Below the pieces are notes generated by a model, which saw only the letters and a program-made list of their open reading frames with translations, did no database searches and was not told where the DNA came from. From Aphidius gifuensis (Eukaryota > Arthropoda > Insecta > Hymenoptera > Braconidae), in contig NC_057793.1 of assembly GCF_014905175.1 (NCBI RefSeq), forward strand, positions 17,043,673 through 17,107,672: DNA of 64,000 nucleotides. Direction: 5' to 3'. The stretch's first letter is position 1. Each line of letters starts with the position of its first letter. The position numbers and the translations under genes were made by a program. Positions 12,020 through 23,323 of the stretch are shown piece after piece.

Positions 12020-13320
12020 TTGAAAAAAGTGAGGTTAAACATGAATCAAATTATACCAGAGACAAGTGAGAGTGATAGTGATGACAATGAAAATGTCCCA
12101 GCAGAAATCCTGGAGGAAGCTGAAGCAATTTCATTAAATTTGTTACCATCTTTATCTAAAGGCAAATATTTAGCAGAGTTTGATAATTATAATGCATGGA
12201 AAGCTGAAAAAAAAAATAAAAAAAACGACTGAAGATGGTTTATTGGTGTATTTTAATGAACTAAATGAAAAATACAAGCCATCAACAATGTATTCACGTT
12301 ATTCCATGCTAAGAACAACAATATTAAGAAATGAACAAATAGACATAGCCACATACACAAGATTAAAATTTTTTTTAAAAAAAGAATCAGTTGGTTATCG
12401 TCCAACTAAATCAAAAGCTTTTACTGCTGCTGATGTTGAAAGATTTTTGAATACAGCCCCAGAAGATGAATATCTAGCAATAAAGGTAAATGATAAATTG
12501 AATTATTGTTTAATTTTAAATAATTGTCCAGTATTTAATTAAATATTATAAGCAAATATTAAATTAATAATTCAATTTTTTTTTTTTAGGTTGCTCTTGT
12601 ACTTTGAATTTGTGGTGAACTGAGGAGAGCTGAATTGACTGAGTTAAAAGTAAAAAATAGTAAAAAAGAAGGTTCTTTATTTACTGTTAATATTATTAAA
12701 AAAAAATCTCGAACCTCAATTGTTCACTGTTCACGACAACTTTGTAGATATTGTTGAACGTTATCAAGCTGCACGTCCAAAATATGTTCAGACTGATCGT
12801 TTTTTTTTTAAATACACGAAAGGCAAATGTGTTCGTCAAGTAATTGGTCTGAACATCATGGGTACATTACCAAAAAAAATAGCTTTGTTTTTAAAACTAG
12901 AAGATCCTGATTTATATACTGGCCACTGCTTCAGAAGAACAGCAGCCACTCTTTATGCTGTTGCTGATGCAGATATAACAGCATTAAAGAGACAATTCAA
13001 ATAGAAATCTGATACTGTTGCCGGTGGATATGTTGATGATTCAACGAAACAAAAACTCAAAGCTGGTAGAATGATAACTAAAGAAATAAAATTAAAATCA
13101 AAAAATACAAACATAACAACAGATGAAATACAATGTAAAAGAACAAAGTATGATGCAAATAATAATGAAAATGATAATTTAAACAGTCAACAAACTAACA
13201 TTGATTGTTTAACAATGAGCAATGATAATGCATCAACATCCACTGGTAAAACAGCAGTTCCAGATAAAAAAGGTGTTACAATTGTTTACAATTTGTTAAA
13301 TTGTACTAATTTGACATTTT
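12020..13320 (+). pseudogene. Crypton-like tyrosine recombinase, spliced and decayed
   Basis: Successive frames add up to a tyrosine recombinase (phage-integrase fold) of the kind carried by Crypton DNA transposons. An acidic N-terminus (12026-12230) leads, after a frameshift in a poly-A run, into a core-binding-like region (KPSTMYSRYSMLRTT, 12273-12320). A probable intron follows: donor at 12486 (AAG/GTAAATG), acceptor after a poly-T tract at about 12590. Splicing joins AIK to VALVL. The catalytic part contains ICGELRRAELTEL with the first conserved Arg, GHCFRRTAATLYAVADADI with the H-x-x-R box, and GGYVDDS with the probable nucleophile Tyr near 13029. It carries a TGA after VALVL, a frameshift near 12715 and a TAG after ALKRQFK at about 13002, so it is inactive. 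The Lys/Asn-rich tail ends at 13320. Confidence 0.7.
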
Positions 13321-13770
13321 AAAATTAAAAAATGTAATATGCCAAAAAAAAAAAAAACATATAAATAATATTACTGGATTAATATTATATCTATATTTGA
13401 ATATATTATGGATAAATAACTGATATTTATGTTAATTATTAGCAAATTTTGCTAGATAGTTAATTATTACATTTTTTGTTGAAAGAAATATATTATCGTA
13501 AATTATTATTATTATTATTATTTAATTACGTTTTTTTCTTGTTTTTTTTTATTTTTGGAAATGAAAGAGCAACATGCTTGCAATATTCAAATTTATCCAT
13601 ACAAGAAGGTATTAATTTAATATTAAAATATGCTTAAATTGAATTGAATTTAAAAAAAAAAAAATAATAATAATATGTTTTTGCAACTTCTGATTTAATT
13701 TAGTTTTATCATTTCGATTTTTCGAATTTATTTTGCAAATAAAGCAACATGCGTTATTTAAAAATATAAT
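13321..13770. other. AT-rich flank of the recombinase remnant
   Basis: Non-coding, with an (ATT)n run at about 13505-13523 and no supported feature. It may include the 3' end of the Crypton-like element, but no terminus is identifiable. Confidence 0.35.
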
Positions 13771-13905
13771 AAAAAATTTTGTGAGCCATCTAGACTCGCA
13801 GGTTTATTATGTGTAAACATCTTCGGCGTGTTTCTACGAAAAATTCCTACGAATGCGCAAAGTGGTTAAAAATGGAGTTGAAATATGAAAAAAACGGCTA
13901 TTTAT
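13771..13905 (+). repeat. Family B end fragment abutting the copia element
   Basis: AAATTTTGTGAGCCATCTAG and the following ~130 bp match 15698-15832. Similarity stops at about 13905, where copia gag sequence begins. The MCKHLRRVSTK... start of the apparent gag ORF at 13809 is family B sequence read through, not gag. The 5' LTR and most of gag are missing, so this junction marks a truncation. Confidence 0.7.
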
Positions 13906-14231
13906 TAAATTACAGAAAGTCAAGCAATACAATACGCTGTGCAAGGTGCAATGGTTACAACCACCATGCAAAAGATTGCTATTCAAAAAATATTTATAAA
14001 CATGCAAATTATGCGGAAGAAGAAGAAGAAGAAGATGGATACAAAGAAAATATTGAACTCGCTGCAAGTGCTCAAACAAATGAAGAAATCGCATTAATGA
14101 ATTATGTAAACAATGCTAACAAATCAAACGATAAAAATCTATGGTGCTTAGATAGTGGTGGTACATCACATATCACTGCAAACAATGATATTGACAATTG
14201 CTATTTAAACAAATTGAAAAAGCAAATTTAA
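13906..14231 (+). pseudogene. Ty1/copia gag 3' end and protease, 5'-truncated
   Basis: The gag CCHC zinc knuckle reads CARCNGYNHHAKDC (C-x2-C-x4-H-x4-C) at about 13936-13980. It is followed by an acidic linker and the aspartic protease active-site region WCLDSGGTSHIT (about 14140-14175). The frame stops at 14229 and the protein continues in another frame from about 14262, so a frameshift breaks the polyprotein. Upstream gag is replaced by a family B fragment. Confidence 0.8.
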
Positions 14232-14261
14232 AATTAAGCCTTGCCAATAATGATTCAACAA

Positions 14262-15713
14262 AAATAAGTGCTGTTGGTAAAAATTAAAATAAACATTAAT
14301 GATGGTAATAAACAAAAGACAGTGAAACTAGATCGTGTTTTATATGTGAATGATTCAAGAACTAATTTACTGTCAGTGTCAAAAATGACAGATAAAAATT
14401 ATAAAATCCTCTTTGAAAAAGAAAAAGCGACAATATCTGACATAAATGATAATGTACTGATATCAGCAAAGCGAATTGGCAATCTATACTATATCCAAGA
14501 GAGCCAAAACGCTGCAAATCTTGCCGAATTCAATTCCAAAAATGACTTTGAAAAATGGCATCAACGTCTAGGCCATGTTAACGAATAAGATATAAAGCTC
14601 ATGTGTAAACAAGGAGTACTAAATGCACCAAAATCACCTCAAGAAATTAAAAACTGTGAAGTGTGCGCTCAAGAAAAAGCTGTCAATCAATCATTTCCAA
14701 AATCCAATGACGGGAGGACAACAGATTGACTAGAAATAGTCCACAGTGACGTAAGCGGTCCATTTCGACGCCCTTCTCACAGTGGACACAGATTCTTCAT
14801 CACCTTCATAGATGACTACTCAAGATGGGGTGAAGTATATTTTTTAAAACATAAAAATGAAGCGTTAGAAAAATTTAAAATATATAATTCTATGGTTGAA
14901 AATTTTACTGGCAAGAAAATTAAAATGTTACAGACAGATAATGGTCGAGAATACTGCTATTCAAACTTTGATAAATTCCCACAAAAAAATGGAATTAAGA
15001 GGAGGTTAACTGTACCATATACACCACAACAAAATGGCGTAGCTGAAAGTAACAATAGAACCCTGGATAAAATGGCAAAGTGCATGATGCGACATGCTGA
15101 AATACCAGGTATATTTTGGGCTGAAGCAATCAATACAGCCAATTATATTCGTAACAAATGTCCAACAAAACCTTTAAATGGCAAAACGCCTCATGAGCTG
15201 TGGACAAATAAAATTCCAAACGTTGACCATTTTCAAATTTTAGGGACAACAGTATATGCCTTAGATAACAAAATAAACAAAGGCAAATTTGATTCACGAG
15301 CACACAAATGTGTATTTGTTGGATATTCAGATACATCAAAAGCATACAGAGTATGGAATCCAGAAACTCGAAAAATAATAATATGCCGCAGTGCAAAATT
15401 CATGAATGATAAGTATTATAATAATATGTATGAAGAAATTCTACGTGAAGGTGGGGACATGGTGAACCAAAATCCACCATCGAATTCCCTCAAAATAATT
15501 AATAATGAACCATCAATTAATAATGAATATGTTTCAGACAATGAATCCATTAATGATTTCCAACTAGCTCCAGAAACACCTATTAGAGAAAATCTACCAG
15601 ATAGACCAAATAATACATCAATAAGAGGTCGTGGTAGACCAACTATATTGAGAACAGGTGGTAAAGGTAGACCTAGAAAAATATATCAACAAATAAAAAA
15701 AAAAATTTTGTGA
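14262..15713 (+). pseudogene. Ty1/copia protease tail and integrase
   Basis: One frame contains the integrase in order. The zinc-binding N-terminus is HQRLGHVN...CEVCAQ (about 14560-14670). The first catalytic Asp lies in VHSDVSGPF (about 14750), the second in LQTDNGREY (about 14935), and the Glu in GVAESNNRT (about 15045). The copia-type GKTPHELW / FVGYSDTSKAYRVW region follows. In-frame stops sit at 14586 (TAA) and about 14728 (TGA), so it cannot make a full polyprotein. The frame ends where a family B element is inserted at about 15700. Confidence 0.85.
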
Positions 15714-17457
15714 GCCATCTAAACTCGCGGGTTTATTATGTGTAAACATCTTCGGCGTGTTTCTACGAAAAATTCCTACGAATGCGCAAAGTGGGTAAAA
15801 ATGAAGTTGAAATATAAAAAAAACGGCTATTTATCGGTTATGTCGTATAGTTATTGAAATAACGAATTATTCTCAAATTTAATGATGGCAATCAATAGAG
15901 ATCGTCGGGGAGAAGAAAATGTTTTCAAAAAAACTTCGATATCTCTAATAGTTTTCGAGTTATAATATTTTTTAAAATTTCGATATATTGATTTTTTTTT
16001 ATTTATTTATTTATTAATGGAAGTCGACTAAACTCATCAAAGAGAAAAAAAATCGAATACAATTTTTTGATCGCGCGAATAGTTTTCGAATTATCGATAT
16101 CTTTCTAATGTTGATGATAATTTTTTTCATAATTGATAATATAATAGAGCTAAGTAAAAAAATGAAGCTAAGTAAAAAATATAGCTAAGTAAAAGATATA
16201 GCTAGTAAAATTATGTAGGTATTGTGTGTTTGGCTAGAAATATAGCTAAGTAAAAAATATAGCTAAGTAAAAAAAAATAGCTAAGCAAAAAATATAGCTA
16301 AGTAAAAAAAATAGCTAAGTAAAAAATATAGCTAAGTAAAAAAAACTTGGATATATTCATCATTTTCGAAAAAAAAATATATATTCGTGCTTAACAATAC
16401 GCGACAATCAATAATTAGCAGTTTTTTCGAAAAAAAAAACAAAAATTTCAACTTTTTTTTTTGAGAAAAAAAAATTGTATACATTTTTAAAAAAATATCG
16501 ATAATTTGATAACTATTCGAGATATAAAAATTTTTATTGGGCTTTTTTTTTAGCTTGGCGAGTTTTATCGATTGCCTTTATTAATATTGAAAAAAAAAAC
16601 TTAATATATAAGTTATTATAACTCGAAAACTATTCGCGATATCGAATTTTTTTATGTTGACTTTTTATCTTACTTGACGAGATTCATTGATGGCCATTAT
16701 TAAATTAGAGAATTAATCGTTATTTCAATAACTACACGATATATAACCGATAAATAGCCGTTTTTTCCATATTTCAACTCCATTTTTAACCACTGCGCAT
16801 TCGTAGGAATTTTTTCCGTATTTTTTCCGTAATCGTGAGAAAATTTACTATAAAAACCGAATAAAAAAACATGTTGTCTCGGTTATGATAATATCTTCTG
16901 ATATTCTTCTGTACAATTACAATAATAATTTTCTCTTTCAAACTAACACATCAGTCATCAATGTCTATTTCTCTTTTTTTAAAACATAAAATTAGTCAAT
17001 ATTATAAATAAATTATTATTGTATAATAATTCAATATTATGTTTTGTATTTAGGAAATATTATTTTATATAAACAATAAAAATACGTAGATTAATCTTGT
17101 AAATGAAAAATACTTGCATATGCATGTATATATATGTACAATATGAACTTTACTTCGCCTAACAAATGCAAGTATAACTAATAAATACAAATAAAATACT
17201 TGTATATTAATATATACAACGGCGCATATATATAATAATAAATAAATTAAAAATATAAATACGCGCATTTAAATTCATCTATACTACAGAACGTCTGATG
17301 GTAACGGTTACCGACCGATTACCATGGCGCTGCAAGGCGCAATGTAGACTGACAGAAAATGGATTCCTGCCCAGATCCGTTACCGGATCTGACGTCTAAA
17401 CTCTATGTTTTTTCCTTTTACTCTAACCCAACCCACGCCTAAAGATGTTTACACATC
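15698..17457 (+). mobile_element. Family B element inserted between copia integrase and reverse transcriptase
   Basis: This block splits one copia element: integrase sequence ends just before it, and the IN-RT linker resumes at about 17461. It starts TTTTGTGAGCCATC. Arms at about 15755-15870 and 16700-16815 are inverted copies of each other (ACGAAAAATTCCTACGAATGC versus its complement, and CCGATAAATAGCCGTTTTTT). A tandem run of about 17-bp AGCTAAGTAAAAAATAT units lies at 16145-16345. The right edge carries AAGATGTTTACACAT, the inverse of ATGTGTAAACATCTT near the left edge. No transposase is present. A possible 5-bp AATAA duplication flanks it, but the poly-A context makes this uncertain. Confidence 0.65.
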
Positions 17458-17460
17458 AAT

Positions 17461-19149
17461 AATACAATAGAAATTGTAGATGACTCTGAAGATGAGCTAC
17501 CAAATGAAGACCCAATTACAATTCAAGATGCCAAAAATTCTGATGATGCCGAAGAATGGCAACAAGCAATCGAAAATGAATTACTATCTGAAATTAAAAA
17601 CAAAACATGGGATATTGTACCAAAACCAAAAGACAGAAAAGCTATTGGCAGTAGATACGTCTTCAAGACAAAAGAAATTCCTGGCTCAATTTCTGGCAAA
17701 AAGAAAGTCAGATTAGTAGCTAAAGGATGCTCTCAAAAATCAGGTGAAGATTATTTTGAAACATTCTCACCAGTTGCAAGACTCACTTCAATAAGAGTCA
17801 TGGCTGCACTAGCAGCAGAATTTGGACTCATGATACATCAAATGGATGTCGTAACAGCCTACCTGAATGGTGACTTGAATGAGAAAGTCTACATGAAAGT
17901 CCCTGAAGGGCTTGAAGATATGCTGACTAAAATGTTGTCAGGCAAACCTGTCGGATCGAGAAGGCAGGTCATGTCAGACAGACGCATTTTAGAAACAGCA
18001 GAAAATTGGAAAAACGAACTCCATAATGAGAACAACAAAGTCTGTTTATTAAGAAAAGCATTATACGGACTTAAACAGGCTGGAGTTCAATGGAACAGGA
18101 AACTGGTAACTGAATTGAAGAAACTAGGCCTACAACAGCTTACTCAGGATCCATGCATGTTTGTCGCCAGAGACAAACACGACATCATGATAATATTAAT
18201 ATATGTGGATGACATGCTCATTGCATCTGTTACATGGATAAATGAAATCAAATCGTCACTTTCCAAAGATTTTGAAATGAAAAATCTTGGTGAAGTTAAA
18301 CGATGCTTAGGTATAGAATTTAGCAGGCCTAAAGTAAATGATGTAGTACAATTAAATCAGAAGAAATACATAGAGGATATTCTTAAAAGATTTGATATGT
18401 CAAACTGCAAGCTAGTCTTGACTCCTATCGAGGCTAACTGCAACCTAGAGAAACCAAAGAATATAAATAATGATGAACTCCGAAGACTTCCATACAGGCA
18501 ACTCATTGGAGCTCTGATGTATTTAGCCTTTTTTACCAGGCCAGACATCTCATATGCAGTAAGCTATCTTAGTCAATTCAACTCATGTTACTTATCTGAA
18601 CATTGGAAAGCAGCAAAAAGAGTTCTCAGATATATAAAAGGCAGTATAGATACCAAGCTTGTATATAAAAGAACTGGTAAACAATTGTATGGTGTTGCTG
18701 ATGCAGATTGGGCAGGTGACAGAAATGATAGAAAATCATATACTGGATATGCTTTCATATTGGCTGGTGCCAGTATATCATGGGAATCAAGAAAGCAAAG
18801 AACTATCGCCTTATCTAGCACTGAAGCCGAATGTATGGCTTTATCACAGTCAACCAGAGAAGCATTATACATGCAAGAGCTATTTCGTCAGATCGGTATG
18901 TTAATAGAACATACAACTATTTACAATGACAATCAAAGTGCTCAAAAGCTTGTATTTAGTCAAGCATATCATTCTCGCACTAAACACATTGACATTAGAC
19001 ATCATTTCATCCGAGACGTCTATGAAAAAGGGCGAGTAACACCATCATATCTATCAACTAATAAGATGCCAGCAGACATGTTAACTAAAGGGTTAACATC
19101 GACAAAACTGACAAGTTGCAGCCAAGGACTTGGTCTACAATTAACGTAA
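17461..19149 (+). CDS. Ty1/copia reverse transcriptase and RNase H (3' part of pol, open)
   Basis: The frame is open from the family B junction to the TAA ending at 19149, about 562 codons. The true reading is in the frame of the ATG at 17800, extended upstream; the 17480-17716 frame is a shadow. Visible are the copia RT entry (EEWQQAIENELL, WDIVPKP, GSRYVFKTK), the QMDVVTAYLNGDLNE motif, the catalytic YVDD (ILIYVDDMLIA, about 18200), the PDISYAVSYLSQF region, and RNase H with DADWAGD (about 18700) and SSTEAE (about 18820). No stop interrupts it, in contrast to the integrase. Transcription from the lost 5' LTR is no longer possible. Confidence 0.9.
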   Translation, partial: NTIEIVDDSEDELPNEDPITIQDAKNSDDAEEWQQAIENELLSEIKNKTWDIVPKPKDRKAIGSRYVFKTKEIPGSISGKKKVRLVAKGCSQKSGEDYFETFSPVARLTSIRVMAALAAEFGLMIHQMDVVTAYLNGDLNEKVYMKVPEGLEDMLTKMLSGKPVGSRRQVMSDRRILETAENWKNELHNENNKVCLLRKALYGLKQAGVQWNRKLVTELKKLGLQQLTQDPCMFVARDKHDIMIILIYVDDMLIASVTWINEIKSSLSKDFEMKNLGEVKRCLGIEFSRPKVNDVVQLNQKKYIEDILKRFDMSNCKLVLTPIEANCNLEKPKNINNDELRRLPYRQLIGALMYLAFFTRPDISYAVSYLSQFNSCYLSEHWKAAKRVLRYIKGSIDTKLVYKRTGKQLYGVADADWAGDRNDRKSYTGYAFILAGASISWESRKQRTIALSSTEAECMALSQSTREALYMQELFRQIGMLIEHTTIYNDNQSAQKLVFSQAYHSRTKHIDIRHHFIRDVYEKGRVTPSYLSTNKMPADMLTKGLTSTKLTSCSQGLGLQLT

Positions 19150-19174
19150 ACAACAGGTTCTACGCCATCATCTT

Positions 19175-19184
19175 TGAGAGGAGG
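19175..19184 (+). promoter_or_regulatory. Polypurine tract of the copia element
   Basis: TGAGAGGAGG lies directly against the TGTTGG start of the 3' LTR. This is the expected position and composition for the primer of plus-strand DNA synthesis. Confidence 0.7.
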
Positions 19185-19475
19185 TGTTGGAGATACAAAG
19201 TCTGATGACACGTCCCTGACTAAATATATTTACAACTGCCCACTACCGGACACAAATCTTAACTTACAGGCTGACACTAAACAAACATACACAACCATAC
19301 ACTACACACACACTATATGCACCCCTATATAATATATTCATTCCAGTTCCGGCCGCCGTGCACTTTACACTCTTGCCTCGCATTATATATTCTCTGACTG
19401 CTAATTAAATAAACGTAACCAATAATATTGAATTGTACTTGTTATTATTTATGATCTACCCTCACATAACCAACA
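19185..19475 (+). repeat. Copia 3' LTR
   Basis: This 291-bp LTR begins TGTTGG and ends CCAACA. It is nearly identical to the solo LTR at 35292-35584, which confirms both boundaries. It contains a TATATAAT-like segment (about 19324) and an AATAAA (about 19406). The 5' LTR partner is absent from the window. Confidence 0.9.
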
Positions 19476-20331
19476 GTAGTTTTAATAAATATGTTATTCG
19501 GCATTCAGTTTACAAATGTAGTCTATTGATGCAGAGACGTTGATCAATTTTTTCAAATAATCCAGGTTTCAAATCATTATTTATATTGTACAAGATCGTA
19601 TATTTCATATTCTTAACATTTATACAATTTATTTTTAAGATTTTTAAAACGCCTCATATTTCCGATGCTAATATTAAACATAAAAATTTTGAGAATGAAA
19701 TATCTGATATAAACGGATTGAAAAAAGGATTGAAAAAATATCAAATAAAAATGATATGTGCAAGGAAAATAACATCAATATAGTAACACGGAACAAAAAA
19801 AATTTTCACGATACTATCAACTTAAAAAGGAAGAAAGATGAAACACGTCAAGGCTAGATTGAATCAAAAATCAAAAAACTTGAAAATAAAATGAATAAAA
19901 AAAAAAAAATAGAAATAAAAACTAATAAAAGAAAAATAAAAATGTTAGAAAACGTAAACGAATATATAATTGATAATAAAAATGAATTTTCATGAATGAA
20001 TGTACTGATGAACAAACATGTGATGTCAATATTGTAACAAGAAACAAAATACATATTCATGATACTATTGAGACAGAGAAAGGATGGATAAAATACGTCA
20101 AGAAAAGAGGAGATTGTATCGCACCACGTATCCAAATATACCACGATAATTTCACGAGGGTTGTAAGGCCTTATGTTTGATACAGGGCTATCAAAGGATG
20201 TGGAGGATAGGTTGTAAATTGAAATAATAGGAATAACACTTTAAATAAATCCAAACACTGTGGCTCAAATTCTATTAATATATTCACTTTATTATTCTAT
20301 TAAAATTATAATTAATTGTATTGTATATTAT
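19476..20331. other. AT-rich stretch with a duplicated segment
   Basis: Two similar stretches (about 19768-19825 and 20022-20080) share TCAATAT-GTAACA-GGAACAAAA / CACGATACTATC-type sequence. Small ORFs at 19586-19783 and 19992-20180 derive from them. No family is recognised. Confidence 0.35.
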
Positions 20332-20745
20332 ATAACAAAAAAAAAAACCTAGTTTTTTTACAAAAAGAAGCGTCAAGTATTCGAAATCGTTTAGCTATTC
20401 TATTTTTTCAATACAAAAAGATGTGGTACTAAAAAAAGTCAAGAATTAAATATTTTTTTAATGCATATAATTAAATCTTAACTGTTGACAAAATTTTAAA
20501 CTTGACCCCACTTTTTTTTCCCAATTTGAATTTTATATTTGTATATAATATACATATACAACCAGGTAGGGTCAATTTTGAAATTTTGTCAACAGTTAAG
20601 ACTTAATTATATGCATTAAAAAAATATTTAATTCTTGACTTTTTTGGTACCACATCTTTTTGTATTAAAAAAATAGAATAGCTAAATGATTTCGAATACT
20701 TGACGCTTCTTTTTGTAAAAAAAACTAGGTTTTTTTTTTTGTTAT
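20332..20745. repeat. Perfectly folding palindromic element, about 185-bp arms
   Basis: The left arm begins ATAACAAAAAAAAAAACCTAG and the right arm ends in its complement. Arms 20332-20518 and 20560-20745 match closely, including GAAGCGTCAAGTATTCGAAATC and AAGATGTGGTAC. A second copy in the window (62812-63100) has an intact left arm and a decayed right arm. Confidence 0.8.
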
Positions 20746-20975
20746 GATATCACATCTTTTTGTAAAGTTTTAATTATAATATATTTTTTTTCATACGTTG
20801 ACCAATTAATTTATTATTTATTCTCATGGAGTTTTATAAGGAGAGTAATCGGTGACGTTACATTGTGTATTAGCTTTTACCATAGGCAGCTGTTGAAGCT
20901 CGCGGAATGGAGCAATCGTAGCCAGTGCATATTATCACCAGTAACGGCGCTAGTAAGTCCAATGCACAAAGTCAC
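20746..20975 (+). repeat. Sequence shared in inverted orientation with 62590-62800
   Basis: TCTCATGGAGTTTTATAAGGA, GTGACGTTACATTGTGTATTAG, GGCAGCTGTTGAAGC and the GCGGAATGGAGCAATCG block occur here and inverted at 62590-62790. Both lie next to the same palindromic element, so a larger mobile unit of at least 0.65 kb was copied. Confidence 0.75.
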
Positions 20976-21176
20976 ATTATTTTTTATTTCATTAAAATTT
21001 TAGTTAATTTTTCAAAAACATTAACTCACGGGGGGTGGGGGGGTTAAAAATTCAAAAATTTTTATAAAATTTTCATGAAATTTTTATAAAAACTTCTTAA
21101 CAAGTTTGCCCAATTTTTATAAAATAATTTTATAAAATGATTTTATAAAAATTTTATAAGATATTTCCGTGGGGGT

Positions 21177-21780
21177 TAAGGTTGAAAGTAAATCGCATCG
21201 GTGGACGAAGTTTGGGCTCGAGAGGGTGCGCATCTACACACGGTTATAAAAAATATTTTCAGTGCCCCTCTGTCCAAAATATATTCACTATACTGGCAGG
21301 TTCTTGGTATCTTGATAGACACACACATACTACCATAGCCAAGAAACATGAGACAGCACGACGAATAAAAGAGAGAGAATGACCGCTAATGATAGGAAAT
21401 TTTGATTCTGATAATTGAATATATTTCAAAATCAACAGACAAAATTGATCGTTGAGGGCTTAAAAAATCCGTATTATAATAAACTACAAGCTGATAGTAA
21501 ATTAAGGAGAATTGTATAGAAACTTTTTGAGCTACAGGAGAAAATATGTGTTCAGTTCCTATACCTACGTGTTAAAGTTGTCAACTTTGACATCAATTAT
21601 CAAAAATAAACAACCCACGAAAATTCCGAAAAAAATCAAGAAGATAGATAATTATTCAGGCTTTAATATAAACTCAAAAAATCAAAAATCGTATAGTGGG
21701 AACTTCTATTTACATTCAACCTTAATGAACAAAGTGTGTAATAAAAAAAAACTTATTAGACAGAGTATGTGAGTTTAATA
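21177..21780 (+). repeat. Dispersed repeat, copy 2 (first copy 5500-6100)
   Basis: It shares AAGGTTGAAAGTAAATC, GAAGTTTGGGC and GTTGTCAACTTTGACATC with 5820-5990 in the same order. The ORFs at 21182-21382 and 21512-21772 lie within it and have no coding support. Confidence 0.5.
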
Positions 21781-21954
21781 ATGTACAATATAAATACTTG
21801 CTCGAATGCATACGTATATCACACGAATAGTTAAATCATTTAATATAAGAGGAAAAAAAAATAATAGTAATAAATAAAAAAAAAATATATTATGTTAACT
21901 TTAATTAATTATTTTTAAGTACAATTTGTTAAATTTATATACATAAATGATATA

Positions 21955-22037
21955 AATTTTACCCTAAAACCCTGTTACTGGTCTTGTACCGTTGGGTTAA
22001 AGAAAAATAAATAAATAAATAAATAAATAAATAAATT
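21955..22037 (+). repeat. 3' tail of a non-LTR retrotransposon with (AAAT)n end
   Basis: TGTACCGTTGGGTTAAAG followed by AAAAATAAATAAATAAATAA is the usual form of a CR1/Jockey-like LINE 3' end. It abuts the ORF1 start of a second LINE, implying tail-to-head insertion. Confidence 0.5.
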
Positions 22038-22790
22038 ATGTTGATGTTATCGATGAATAGTACGATCAGTGAGCTATCAACCAATATTAATAACAAAATT
22101 GACAACAAATTTGATCATGTTGTGTCCAAAGTTGAAGCACTCACGAAAGATGTCACATGTAGGCTTAAAATCCTTGACAAGGATCTTTCTGATACCAAAC
22201 AAGTTGTATCTGCTCTATCAATCTCTGTTATAGAACTTCAAACCACTAGCAACACTCATGACCAACAAATTCAACAAATAATTACTGATAGCAACAACAA
22301 CAACAGCACCAACAATAACACTAGCCAAGACCTAGTTAACAGAATGTCTAACGTTATAATTTTTGAAATTCCTGAGGACACTAATATTAACCTAACTGAT
22401 CAACAGAGAAAGGACGTGGATAGAGGTAAAGTTAATGAATTAATTAATACAATATTTCAAAATGTCTCTTTCCCTCTTGGCAAAATCTCAACCACCTATT
22501 CTCGCATCCACCCTTTCTCTGGTATGTCTGCTTCAACTAAACCTCGCATGACCAAGGTTCATTTCAACAATCTTATTAATCGAGAACTATTTGTCCAGCA
22601 CTTTTTCGGGGCCAAGTCCAAGCAAGAACTGCAAACATGGATGAATCAAATATATGTGTCAAACGATTTTTCTCCAATGCAAATCAAGCAGAGAAATCAA
22701 CTCAAACAGCAACTAATTCAAAATGGTCCACCAAATGCAACAGTCAAAATCATCAATGGCAATTTCAAGATTGTCAAAAACAAGAATTAG
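22038..22790 (+). CDS. LINE ORF1-like protein, 250 aa
   Basis: The first 85 residues form a coiled-coil-like heptad region (STISELSTNINNKIDNKFD...). An Asn-rich linker follows (NNNNSTNNNTSQD, about 87-99). Then comes a region beginning NVIIFEIPEDTN that looks like the RRM/nucleic-acid-binding part of L1-type ORF1 proteins, with a basic C-terminus. The frame is intact. It ends where the ORF2 frame takes over with overlap, as in bicistronic LINEs. The frame starts MLMLSMNS directly after the (AAAT)n tail of another element, so the true 5' UTR is missing. Family assignment within LINEs is uncertain. Confidence 0.65.
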   Translation: MLMLSMNSTISELSTNINNKIDNKFDHVVSKVEALTKDVTCRLKILDKDLSDTKQVVSALSISVIELQTTSNTHDQQIQQIITDSNNNNSTNNNTSQDLVNRMSNVIIFEIPEDTNINLTDQQRKDVDRGKVNELINTIFQNVSFPLGKISTTYSRIHPFSGMSASTKPRMTKVHFNNLINRELFVQHFFGAKSKQELQTWMNQIYVSNDFSPMQIKQRNQLKQQLIQNGPPNATVKIINGNFKIVKNKN

Positions 22791-23323
22791 TCAACAATCA
22801 TTCACATGTCACCAGCAACTGTCACAACAACTCTAAATCAAACAACAACTCGGATCATCACGTGGTTGCGAAGCCTAACACGTCCATCATATCGTCACCT
22901 CGACGTATACCACCTAATATTTACACCTATCACAACTATCTTGATAATCAGTCTATTCGCACAGTAATTAAATTATATTATCAAAATGCACGTAGCATTA
23001 AAAATAAAAAAGCTAATGATTTATTGCTAAACTCACTTTTTAGCTCGTATAATATTATCGTTATCACTGAAACTTGGCTTGACAACTCAATTTCATCTGG
23101 TCATTATTTTGACAATTCTTTTTTTTCGGTGTATAGACAAGATAGAATAAGTAATGTTAAAACCAGAGGTGGTGGTGTATTGATTGCATTGAGACACAAT
23201 GTGTTCTCAAGACATCATAAAATCAATATTCCACAGTCACTGGCCGAAATTAATCAAATTAAATTACTAGGTATCTTTGTAGTATTTAAGAACATAAATT
23301 TTAGGGTCTATACATTGTATTAA
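22770..23323 (+). pseudogene. LINE ORF2 fragment: apurinic-type endonuclease only
   Basis: In the frame overlapping the end of ORF1, residues YYQNARSIKNKK, IIVITETWLDNSI, YRQDR and RGGGVLIALRHNV (about 22975-23200) are the N-terminal motifs of an APE-type LINE endonuclease, including the catalytic ETW box. The frame stops at 23323 after YTLY, with no reverse transcriptase. Upstream of about 22900 the frame is merely open over ORF1. The element is internally deleted or 3'-truncated. Confidence 0.75.

Noticed and set aside
17480..17716. Separate 78-aa ORF upstream of copia RT
   Set aside because: The real coding frame here is the one continuous with 17800-19149 and contains EEWQQAIENELL; this is its shadow.
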